Shown one piece after another: positions 15,121 to 28,100 of a DNA stretch of 64,000 nucleotides; within the stretch, counting starts at the first letter, position 1, and each line of letters begins with the position of its first letter. The translations under genes and the position numbers were made by a program. Origin of the DNA: Trichoplusia ni (lineage: Eukaryota > Arthropoda > Insecta > Lepidoptera > Noctuidae); assembly GCF_003590095.1 (NCBI RefSeq), contig NC_039478.1:6882001-6946000 (forward strand). The letters run 5' to 3'. The notes beneath the pieces were generated by a model. That model was given only the letters and a program-made list of their open reading frames with translations. It had not been told where the DNA came from and made no database searches.

Positions 15121-16117
15121 AGCGATCACGAATACCACACATGAGAATTTTGAAAGAATTGAACGTTTAACTATGCTGACTTATTTTAGATAGGATTCTG
15201 AAAATTAAAATGTTGAAGTAAAAGGCAGTCTCAAAAGTACCCCAATAAGATTATTTTGCTTATTTTAAAAATGTTCGTCTTCGATGGATAGTTTCATATA
15301 CCTAGACAGATCACGTCAACTGTTTTCATCAAATTCGCATGGGAAAATGTCTTCGGGTTTTCCCATTACGACATTCGTATCCCAAAACGGCAAATATCTT
15401 TTGAGAATGGAAGGCACATTACGTAACGACCAAAAACTGTTTGAAGAGAAAGCCTTAGCATCTTTATAATAAAAATAAATACAAATATAATATATTATTT
15501 CAATTTATAAAAACCTATACCAGTCAAGCGAGACAAATAAAACTGTAACTGTTACGTACATACATACAATCGTCATTAACATACTGAACAGCAATAAAGC
15601 ATTTATACATAAATTTACACCCTTTTTATGCTCGCCCTTTGACGTAGTAACACATACGCGACTGTTCCTTGTGATTTACTATTATTACCAGTAAATAAAA
15701 AGTGGTAGGGGGGCAAAGAGGTGGAGCGAAATGCTATTGTGATGGCCCTACGAGTAGGGTCCGAAAGATAATGCACCCGCCGCCATCGACTTTGTAATTG
15801 ATTCACTTATGTCGCACGCATCGAGCCTTCCTACATTCGCATTCCCAACAAATGCATAGCTTAATCCAGTTTGTAGTGTTTTTACCCTTCGTGCAATATT
15901 CAAACATAGTCAGTGTTTCAAGTGTCCCATAAAAGTTTCAGCATTAAAATAAATAGGATCGTAAAGTGCTGTGTATGTGAAAGTCACGTACAAGGAAATC
16001 TATATACGTATAGACATTGTGATCGTAACTCGAATGATTACTTCAAGATAATATACCGTTCGTTTAAATATCATGATAGTGAAGTGAAAGAACAGAATAG
16101 TAATTAAAAACATTAAA

Positions 16118-16190
16118 ATGGATTACACAACAGGAACTACGTCTTCGATGAACAATATGAGACCAATTTTCGGCGCGTACGCCTTTCAAG
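16118..16190 (+). CDS. gsb-n: Pax gene coding exon 1
   Basis: The ATG at 16118 opens 24 codons plus one base, reading MDYTTGTTSSMNNMRP, then IFGAYAFQ and the first base of Gly. A consensus donor gtgagc follows at 16191. The RP-F-G-Y-FQ pattern just before GQGRVNQ is the typical short leader of gooseberry-type proteins, which identifies this tiny exon although it lies 15 kb from the next one. Phase 1 matches exon 2 exactly. Confidence 0.85.
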
Positions 16191-19100
16191 GTGAGCATCT
16201 AATTATTATTGTCCGTAGACACGAAAGGATCCAGAAAGATGAGAAAAAAGCCCGATATGGTTAATTACGATGTTCCCAGGTACCAATAAAACAAGCAATA
16301 ATATGTCGGAATCAAAGACCCGAAATCAATATCGACTATTGCCTAAACAATAAAAAATTGGGCACAGCACATTACATTTATTTTCCATGAACGGTTCCGT
16401 AAAGAATTGTTATAACATTCCTATCGCGGTCTCATGAGATTCTGGAAACGAATGTCTGTCTCGTTGTTACTATGCCGCATGTTGATTTTCTAATTATGTT
16501 ACTTGAGGTACCTACGCACGCGATACAAAAAGCTATAAACACGGCTCGAATCGTAACACTCAATCGATCAGAAAAAATAATAGCAATACTTTTCCGGGGA
16601 TAAGCGTAATATTATAAAACTTGCTTAACCCTAATAAAATCTCAACGACGATGCAGACACAGTCATATTTCTATTACCTACCCATTAACGCGGAACTCTA
16701 AAAAACGAAGATACCTTTCAAAGTGCCGCTTATTAACCTCTCATCGACTTCGACCGTAAAATGTAAACTCGATAAAGCCACCAATTAAAACTAAATATGA
16801 GAATCTCAACAATCAAAGCTCGAGCCGCTACATCTGACACCGAAGAACATTTCTCCAAAAAATAAATCACGGTTTTTGTAACGAACGCAAGGTCGCAAAC
16901 GCAGCATGATTTTCGCCTTTCGACAACCGCGATTACAGGCGCGCCGATCGCCCGACCTTAAATCGATCTCCGCCGAATTGTGAACCTTAAATAGAACACT
17001 TACCGAGTGCATCACACTCTGACAACACGTTCTGCTCGAGACGGGGTAGCTGGTGATAATAACAATGCTTTATGAAAAGGTTTAGCCAACTAATTTGTTT
17101 TTTCTCGGCTACTGTCGATCTCGGTAGCGATGCAACCTTTTTTTTGTTGGAGATCAATCAGTCAAAATAACAGTGTGATACCGCCTTTGATGCGATCCGG
17201 CCGGCCTGTTTTAATCTCCACTGATACATGATTAGATCACCGATGATGCAGCAAAGCCGAGTAACTGATCTGAAATTGGACGAATCCAACTCTTTACTCG
17301 TAGATTAACTGATGAAATCTGTTTTATCTGCGCGTATGTATCTCAGTACAATGTTCTTCAATTATAGGAATTAAATGACACATGAAAACAAGCTCCCCGT
17401 GTTGATACGTTACATAAAAAGTCATCTCATTAAAATTCTCATTACTGGTTATTTGTAAGTACATCTCTATAAACCTAGTGCTCATGAAGATATGAAATAG
17501 GAGCAGTCAGGCATTGGCTTTGAGGAAGCGTCTAAGTATGCTTAGAAATTGTAACAATGTAGACAACGATAATTACAAATAACACATTTCAAATGATTAC
17601 TTATATTAAAACTACAGAAAAAAATACTACTTAAATACAAATCGAATATCCTCGTTGTTAAAACTCTCTTAAAGCAACTTCACAAAACACCATAATAACG
17701 CGAATGAAATGAAATGCCTACTTTTCTACCTTATTTCCAAGTTGAATAAAAACGTAATGATTGAGTCGTATCATAAAATATGTTTCGTATGAATCGTTAA
17801 TGCGCGGTCGCCCACTTGTCTGGCGATGGCGGTTCAAGTTCGACTTAACGCTTACACTATTTTGAAACAACTAAATTAATTCATATTCACTTGAATAGTG
17901 AGATGAGCGTATATACAAACTACACTAAGCAGTAGTCGACCGCAACAATAGCGCTGCGGTTTTTTTCAACTTGAAACACAAAGTAAAAGGACTATGGAAA
18001 ACAAATGATGTCAATGACATTGTAATGACCGTCCATCATTTCACAACGCCGTCAAAACTGTCTCAGTGTCCGCGCAACCATATTATATGCGTGTGTCGGT
18101 AATACCTTTTTCACCCAAAGTACTTTTTGCGGCATCTGATAAAATTCGCGCTGATGTGTTGTGCGCACGACAATGAGAAATGAGATATGAAATCAGTCCT
18201 CTTTTTAAAATGCGATATAAAGCAGTCTAATTAAGGAAGCATTCAGAACGAACTAAATTACGTAATGATAGTAACTGTGTGCAAAAGCGATTTGAAACTT
18301 GATTACTCGCTTTTATTGCGTTGGATACTATACATCGGGTCTGGCCTGTTCAGTTCTCTTCATTAAACTAAAACACTCATTAAATTGGCTGTAATAAGAA
18401 AATAAAAGTGAGGTACTATGATTGTGATTTGAAATTAAATCGGAGCTGGTCTCATCTCCTGTCCATCCATTGAGAGAAACACAATGGTAATCACAGAGAA
18501 ATGCAGAAGCTCGTATGATTAATTACATATGTTATGACGGTCGTTGTTTATTTGCTGTGTGGGAGATTGCCACAAAGAAGCAAACGACATACCGGTCTTG
18601 TATTAAATTCTTGTCGTTTGAACTTATTCTTTTCTATCTACTTACTTAGTGGTTTTATTCCATATTGCCTTTGAGTAACATTTTTGGCATACGTAGCCGT
18701 CAAAAAATTCTCGTTAGTATATTTAAGCTTTGGTTATTGAATTTTGAATATTGTTTATTACGAACCAGGCATGTTGCGTAAATTCAGTGAAAATACGGAC
18801 ATCATTTTTTTTTCAGTGAATGGGTTTTAGTATCTTTATTATTGACACATTTGAAGTTTACGACGAAAAGAGATTTGTAATTGTATCTTTTGAATAACAA
18901 CATAGCGTATGTAATGATGAAATTCAAACATCTGAAAAATCTTGCATAGTTTGTTTAAACTTTAATAAAACAAGTGACTGTCGTGTCACAAGACAAAGCG
19001 TTATTAGAAATCAAGTGTAAGTAAGAATGTCCGGAATTTTCTGCGTCGCGTACAATTTTCTCTATTTTCTAAAGCGTTCACTTGTCAAGTCTGCTTTACC

Positions 19101-22100
19101 GGCCGACATATCGCGACAAGAATGCAGATAATGGATGAAAAAGTATAAAATTCCTATCGAGCCACGCCGCCTGCAGGTCGCGACTGATTGAGTTATAAGC
19201 TATAATGGCAATTCCATTCTGTTTTTGCTGTGTTTTTCACTTGAATGCCATGTAGTAAGGCGTCTACTCATATTTAATATACATTAGGCACTGAATGTCG
19301 ATCTCGGATTTGTGCTTCTTGCTGGCGGCGAACCGGAATGCGTGTCTTGTTTATTTTGATTTGTCACCTTTGATATATGAATACGAACTTTTTGTTATTA
19401 TCTGTAATGCGTTATTATGGGTAACTGGAAGTATGTATGTAGGTATATAGCTGCTGTGTGATTTAAGGTTCTTATTTGCAAATGTTTTGAAATACTTTTC
19501 ATTGTATTCATTTCGTGTAATTTTGATTTGAAGATACACATTTAATTTGAGTTAACTAATACTCAAATAATATTTAGTTTTTCCAAAAGTATTGTTATTT
19601 TATATTTAAGTATTTTCAAGTTTGGTACTGCTTAAATTTTCTTCCGAACTGGACTTCGTAACGAGTAATATTTAACCTCTAGTAATATTACCGTTAAAAC
19701 GTGTGTAAGTTGTATACATAGAATAAACGAATTCCAGGAAACAAATTATTACATCAACGTAAATACCTCAAAAAAAATGTGTGTAATAATAATGAACTTA
19801 GATATTTTTTGCTAAGCTATGCTAAACAAGTAATAATCTACATCTATTTTCAGTTTTCCACTATTATAAAACTGACACTTCACGATAACCAATTATAACT
19901 TCATCATATCAAATCGTAAAGTTAACAACGCTTAAGCGACTGCAAATACACATTTTATTGGGCTAATTGTGCACATCCAACCATCTGCAATGTTAAAAAG
20001 CGAGAGGATGTAGGCACTTACCTGACAAACTACATTTTAACGTTTTACACATCCAAATCTGACTTTAATGATCATGCTCATACAACGAACTCCTAATATC
20101 CACATACAAAAAACAATATCAAAGTCGAGACATCCAGTCGCCAGCGAACTCAAGAATCCTCTCGTGTAACCTTACTACCAGGTAATAAAGTCATTTTTCG
20201 TTTGTTTTGATGAAAAATTTTAATGCTAAGTTCACCGGCAGGTAGGCACAGCGGGCACAAAGCCGAGTAGCCGCGTCTTATAATCGAGAGTGCCTCCGGT
20301 TTGATAGTTAATTAAAGAAGTGAATAACATACGGCAATGCAAGTCAGCTGCAATCTTCGTCATTGTAAGAGAAGTTTTTGGAGCAGCTAATACCATCCTT
20401 AGCCTTGTTTGAGATCACTCAACTCGAAACTCAGTGTTATTAAAATGTGATAAATATTTATCTCCAATCATTAAGGATATGTATAAGGAAATTGGGCGAC
20501 GTGAATTAATTAATCCTGAGTTAGGTATACCAATGAAATCATTAAATGATTCTTTATGTGGTACCTGCAGGGGCCAAATAAAAGACCTCATATTATTCTG
20601 AGAAATGAAGGTCAACTTTATAAAAATTACTAACGACAGTGACTCACAAATGATTTATCTGCCTTAGTGGGAATATCTGTTGGGGGTATGAGTCTCTCTA
20701 AGTTTTCCATTGACGCTTTGCACTGCGTCGTCTGTGCAGCCCCGCTGACTTTGAGAGGAATCTATGTGGAGTACGAAGCAGTACGATCGGAAATTAGCTC
20801 TACTTCCTATTAAGTAATCCTAACCCCAAAATTAGTCTCAGGAACTTGACCTCGTCGCTCAAATCGTATAAATCACATAACCAACTGTTATCAAATTATA
20901 TTTTATGATTATTACCTACGTTGAATAATCTAAATCAAAAACATGTAGGCATTAATCAATTCTACTCGTGCCCGAGAATATAAATCAAAGTAATAAATGT
21001 AGCAAAATCGAAATCGTAAATTTCCTTCTCCTATCCATTGTCACTATGATATTTTGAAAACAAAAAGCAACTTTAGATACGCAAATAGGTAATATTTTGA
21101 GGCAATAAAACCGTTATCGGTAAAGTTATCGCTGCGCAACGGAGCGCATTTTGCACGCTTCTAATGAACGCCTTATGAAACAGGCAATTTATCACATGTG
21201 GCCTTATCACAGAATGCACTGATAAATTTTATATGAGAAGAAACTTAAATAAACAATAGCTATTATTCGAACACCTAACTACCTACACGTGGACTGGGCA
21301 GTGTTACAGACTCCACTGGAATCCTACCGAGCTATTTGTTTTCCAAATTTTTGTATCCCTTTGAACAATTGTTCAGTTTCACTTTAGGTAGGCAGTACGT
21401 GCCTTGTTATTTTGTAACGTTTCACACAAACTCTCATTACGAATTCGAAAATGTTGGTATTTCAAAAGGACCGTCTTTGTCGGCGCCTTGTATCTACATT
21501 CTGACCATGAATAAATCAATGAAAACAAATAGTATTCGGCTACTAGTGTTCCTAAAGCTTTTTTCAATGATGTATGATCTGCTATTGTCTCAACTCCCGT
21601 TTTGTTACCAGCCTCATGTATGTTAATTTATTCACCGTCGTATAATAGGTAGAGCATATTTTCCTGCCAAGATCCAATGTGCTGTACATATAGATAGGTC
21701 CGAGGCGTAATTTGGTAGACACCGAAACTAATTTATTTAACAAAGGACGGACCGACCGATAGAGCACTTTTTATGCGTGTACAAACATATTATTACATCG
21801 AAACATATATATAGCCATACTTGTGTATCTAACTGTAGATTTGTTTGTAAGCAGTAATCTTGTTTAGCTTGAACTCGATTTAATCTTTATAATAAACCTA
21901 ATTCAAAAGTTACAGGTAGAGCATATTTTTTATACATCCAATCTAATAACTGTAAGGCGTTTGATCCTAGTATTATAATCGAATAATTCACTTAGTATTA
22001 TAATCGAATAATTCGCTTTCCCTGTGTAAGTTTAAGAAATTACATAATGATCTTAGCACAACTCTTTATTGTTGGCATCATATTTAACGAAAGCTCCTGT

Positions 22101-25100
22101 TCTTAGATTTTATAGTAATGTTTAATTTGAAAATGACCGACAATGTCTTAGAAAAAGTAACTTTACTTTGTAATAAATCACGAACCAATAGTAAAGCTCT
22201 AGTTAATTATGTGGTAGGCGTTAGACAAACAACAAAGACCAAAGAGTTCTTTAGAGTTTAAGTATACCTACTTTGTACACAAAGCAAGATGTAGAACAAT
22301 AAGGTTTCATATCTAACTTGACAATCACCAACAATAAACTCCAAGAGAGAAGGGGGAAGTCTACCGAAGTCAGATCGATACTCACAATTCAATGTATTGC
22401 AAAATCTCTCAGATATTACATAACATGCAGCCAGCAATATTGTCACGATAAGTCTGACTTTCATAAACAAAACGACCACAATCATTCTTAGAAGTGTAAC
22501 AATTAAATTTGGCCGGAAATTAGAAATTCCTTAGGCGGGTGAAGTAAAAACTGGAGAGTTTTTTTATGACAGATAATGTCACGAACAGTGAGAGACATTC
22601 TTCAGACGTTTATCGTTGACACAATTATTTATTTAATGGCTTACTTTTATTGCGTTACTGATGTCTGTATTGTATAACTAATAAAACTTTTATATTTAAT
22701 TTAACCTTAAAATATTACTTAGTTTAGTGGGGTCAGGCAAGCTTTTGTGTTGCTAAACTCATTTCGTCGTGTTAAGAAAATCGTATTTATTCTATTTCTA
22801 TGTGGACTATACGCTTCAGAAATCCTGCTGAATTTCTTTGCCTTATTTTAGGTGTTACAAAATAACATTAAAACAACTTTTATATTTACCTTGTTATTTT
22901 TAATATAAAGATTTGTTAATTTTAAAAATAAATTCGTAAACAACGGTCCAATTATTTCGAAATCGAAATTCAATCTGGAAATTAGTCTACAGCAATAATG
23001 TAACAATTTTCCGGTGAACATTTATTTAAATAATTGGATCGGTTGCTGCTCGTTATTCCTAGAAATTGTAGAAATAATGATAACAAGAAATGCGTTTGAT
23101 TTTCTTTCACAGTTTGCGTTTATACAATAAATACTTTTGTAGTTTTGTTAACCCTCAGTACCTACTATAAGTTGTGACGATTGAGGACGACTGATTCAAT
23201 TCTAAAACCAATTAAATTAAAATGTTTGTATTTAAAAATTTTTCTTTACTCGTGTGAGTGAGTGTTTACTTTAACATGTTATTTTTATGTGGGCTTTGAT
23301 GCACTTGTATATCAATTTAAAAGCGGAAATCGAATATTCCGTGTTTTTTTTTACATTAGATAATTATTAGAAAAAGCGTGATGGTAATAGAATTAATTCT
23401 TTTTCTTTTGGGATTTTTAAGAACTTTTGTAATTCTTTTTTATCTTATCCACTGCCGAAGAATAGGTGTTTTTCAATAGTGCTACCTATCTGAAATTTTG
23501 GTAAAGTTTAAACATAATTAATAAATTTAACTACTTACAGTTAAACTTATTAATGATGTATAATTCATGAAACACATTAAGTTAATTTAATGTAGCGAGT
23601 GCTGACGTACTGACCTGGTTTTTCTTTCTCTATAGTAAATATAATGAAAAGTGAACTAATGAAACTATTATTGGATAAGATGTGTATACTGAATGTAGGT
23701 ACAAGTTTTTTTTTCAGAAACACATAAGTCCGAAATAGAGTTTCCTTGTGCATGTGACTTGAATGTTTGCTAACACCTCCGCGACATAAAGATGAAATTC
23801 CGTAGTCCATACTACGGAATTTGTTATAACGTAATTTTTTAAATGTTCGTATAAGAGTACCAATCACTCAGATTAAGTTTGAGTTATTACTAGATATAAG
23901 TACTAATCGCGAGTATCGCAATCATAATTACATTATAGTTTTAATACGTCAATGCTTTAAATCCGTATATTAACAAAAAGTGGTTAACCTTGATTACCTT
24001 GAACTGAAAGTGCTTAATTGAGTTTGTATGAACAAATATTACAGAAGTCTTGTTAAAGCTTAATTTTACGTCATCAATTTTTGCTTCGAATTTTGCTATT
24101 ATTAATTTATGATTACATATAGTCATCAAGAGGTGCTATTCTGATAGATATTGTGACGTAACTTTGAATTTATATTAAGCGATCATGTAACAATAATCTA
24201 ACAATATTAGAATCAAATTATGACCTTTGTAAGAGTCAGTATCACTTAAATATAAGCCATGTCTCCTGCGTAATTACCAATTAATTACATGAATCCTATT
24301 ACCTCTGAACATCGTCTCCACTTCATTCCCCTCTTAAGGTAATTAAATCCGGTTGGCAAGCAATACAGAATGGGCCTAATCCTTACCCTAATCTAAGGAA
24401 ATAAATCAAACAATGAGGAAGAAAATCAATGTTACATCACACTTAACTAACTAGACGTAATGGAGAATTGTGAATAGAATGGTATTATATGAATCATCCT
24501 CATACGAACGCAGAAAACGATATTCTCCAGACTAACGTGTAAATTAATAGTCAAAGTTAGACACACATAACACTTGATACCTACAATCTCAAGCGTTTAC
24601 GTGCGTCGTCGGAATCGTAAAAAATAATTTACTTAATTGCAGCCTCCAAGATCGACTGTTCTCAACAATAATTGGTTCCCAAGCGAACTGCCTATTATCA
24701 CCAAATACTTAAATCTACGTTTAGTTATAACTGTGAGAAACATTTACTCCAGTTAAGATTAAAAATTGGGAAAAAAGTGAGGAAATGAGTCAGGAGTGGA
24801 ATGAGGGTCGGTAACGAGATCGCCGCGCTCCACTGCCCATAGTGGGCTTCCGGTGGACGATGGAAATGGACATAGCAGAGAATCACACCTGCTGGCCCAT
24901 CCATAATTAACTAATTATTACTAAGAACAGCCTACGTTCAGTCAGAAATATTGCGGAATTGACTCTATTGAACAAAGTTCAACTAAACACAAATAACGAA
25001 GTCTTTTCTAGGAAGTAGAAACCAGGGATATTCTGTAATTCTCGGAGGGATTAAACATAATACATAAGTTACGACAAAAATACACCAGACCATCAACATG

Positions 25101-28100
25101 CCAACTTAATGATGACTAATGATTGCACGAACTAATCAAAACGAGGAAGCTAATAAAACGAAACAGGACACCTACCCAGGAACGCATCAAAAAAACTTCA
25201 AAAACATCGAATCGACACTTTTTATTTTTGTTCCACATCCCAAAAAGGTCGATTAAAAAATTCGGCGCTAAAAAGAATAACACCGTGAGTCTATTACCCG
25301 TATAGCATGTCATCGACGGTTCATTAAAATGCGATGACTTAACACAAACACCATACTGGACTTCATTGATAGCCTCTGACGTAGGTTCGGACGCATAAAA
25401 ACTCCCTTCATTTGCCAAACAAACGTAGCCCTTAATGTATTGAATTAAGACTGATAATTTTCCATCAAAGCAAGAATTCTCTGGTTCGTTTTGGAATGAA
25501 AGATCGTTTACAATAGCATTTCATTCCGTGGAATCCATTGATAAGTTTGATGCTACCAGTGTTACAAGACGGTCATCTCACGAGCGAAGAATTCTACTTC
25601 CGACTCTACACTTCATTAATATTCCTTTAAGCTTCTACCTTTTCTCGATCACACACTTATGGCCTATATCCATAAATGTCATTATACAAAATCTTCGCAA
25701 TGTCTGACTATATAGGTCAAAACATTAATATCAAAATTAATTAAATGTGAAAACGTCCTTGTAAGCAAATGAAATGTTTAAAAAATAATTACCCGAAAAC
25801 AAACCGAGTTTGTCAAACAAACTTGAGGCAAGCTTTAATGAAAATTACAGAAATGTCTATTGCGGTTGTCCCGGCGTTTCACAGGCTTGCTTGTTAAATA
25901 GTAGCTATGAAACAGTATTATATTCTCTGCAAACAAAAAATAATTTCAATTTTAATTATGTTTGAGTGTCATGTGACTGTAATGTGTGCCATATTTAAAA
26001 AAAATGATACGTTGTCATTGAAAAATGTATGATTATCCAGCTTTTGACTTAAGCTTATCTTAATGAAAGTAGATCGTCTGAAAAGTAAAAGAGATAATTA
26101 AAGGAATGGTGGAAAATCTTGTTAATCCAATTAAATCCAGGTACGGTACCTACCTAGCTGTATCAACGAGAGCAATTAAACCGGTAATCAAAAAAGCACA
26201 GTGTTAATGCCTAACGCTATAAAGAATTATTTAAACTCTAAAAAAGAAAGCTAGATTAAACTATTACTTTCCAAAACCGTGAGAAAACGTCTCATCTGAA
26301 CTTTCAGCGAGTACTTCGATGATAAGCGAAAAAGAAATGTTACAGTTACAAATTATTGTGCCGTGAAAATTACAAATTCAATGCAAAATTGAATGCTTTG
26401 AAGGCACTTTGTGAGGCCGATTCTGTTTGGAATAAATTAATTATGGCAATTTAAGTCGATTTTCCATCGTTACTAGCGGCCTACACCGTTCAAATTACAA
26501 TTTTGTACTCTCCTAGTCAATTGTTTGGCTTACGGCAAATGTTTAACTGTAGATGTCCAATTCATATTTTCAATTCATTAATTTATCTGCTTTCATTCAT
26601 AACCTTAATAAACTGTCTGTTCTCTTTATTATGTACATGGAAAAACACAATTTATTCAAATGAATAGCGATTATTTTCCAGCTTACGAACAAAAAGCGAG
26701 CTATTTATATGATACGTTTTGTAAAAAGTTTAATAGGATTTTCCATTTGTGTTGAGTGGAAAATAGATCACTAGCGAAGAAATAAAACCGATCGTGCATG
26801 GAAAGAAGGCTTAATGTGTTTTCCATTTTATTATTATGCAGGTTTCCTATTACGTATCAAGAATGCATTTCTTATATTTTCACCGCCTCGTTAACAATTG
26901 GTTTTCATATTCATAATTTGGTCGTTTCTCGGATTTTTGGAAAGTCAACTCTTGAACGGTTTCGAAACAAATCAAACAGTTCCCATCAGCGTTGGTCTGA
27001 TATGAATATGCATGCGAATTTATAGTCAGTCAATATTGAATATGTTATTAATTGATCCTTAAAATAACAAGGGTTTTCCGGCGTTTAAACTGAATGTTTC
27101 TGATCCTTTAGTATTTTCATTTTCTTTATTTAAGATTTAAAAAATCTTTCACTTAGTTAAATAGGCTTCTTTTTAATTCGTGATTTTGATGTGTTTAAAT
27201 TGTTTAGTGAACATTACATTACTTAAGAGTTATAATGTACTTTCTTAATTTTGCTACTCTGAGACATCACTGACAGTCGGTGAAAGGAAACATAATGAAG
27301 AAAAGTAAATTACAAATATTGGAATCAGAAATCACCAGACAGTGAGCTAGCCTGGTGTTCAATTTGCAAAACTTTCCAATATTCATAGAGGGGGGGGAAT
27401 ATCATTTACTAATACTATTATACCTCTATGGGTTACATACCTTCTTCTACACGATTTCATTCTTACATAGATTTCACTTGACCTATTTTCTTCAAAGGAA
27501 AATCTGAAACCGCCTTGCATCGAAAGCTTGCACCCACACACAAGCTTAAGAACGTGATCTTTCAATCCCTATCATCGTATTTCATCATGTACTCGTAGTT
27601 GACGTTATTTTTGTAAAAGAATAATGTTTTACATGAAAAATTCATGTAAGGAAAAGTGCTTTATAGAACCAGATTTTTGTATCTGTATTGGATTAGGGAT
27701 CCGGATCTGAGGGATAAAAATGGAACCCTATTACTGAGACACCGCAGTCTGTCCTGATTTTACAGATGTTGAATTACTGTTGCCGCTATAACAAAGATTC
27801 TACAGTTATTCTTACCTATAATTTACGAAACTAAAGACGGAAATAATAGAGCTTGGATATTCTTTTAGTCAACGTATTTCGGTAAGCACTGTCGCAACAT
27901 GAAGATTTGGTTTTCCTTAATATTGTGCAACACGTTACGTAATTTGAATGGAACTGAAATTAAGCATAAATTGTGTCGAAATTTATGAGATAGGGTTATA
28001 CTAAAGAATACTATTTAGCCATCTTTACATTCTTTTTTAGCACATACCACACAACTCACCTAACCAAATTATTACACGACTAAATGTACGTGAAGAGACA

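Larger units (their letters stand above)
1..16117. other. Non-coding region upstream of the Pax gene
   Basis: I see no supportable protein gene in these 16 kb. Open frames are short, lack recognisable motifs and overlap on both strands. The DNA is AT-rich with compact GC-rich islands at about 4930-5110, 5360-5460, 11130-11260, 12300-12370, 13530-13590 and 14950-15120. Such islands upstream of a developmental regulator are plausible enhancers or promoter-proximal elements, but this is inference. A repeat fragment lies near 10.12 kb. The 5' untranslated exon(s) and start site of the Pax gene probably lie in the last 1-2 kb, but I cannot place them. Confidence 0.6.
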
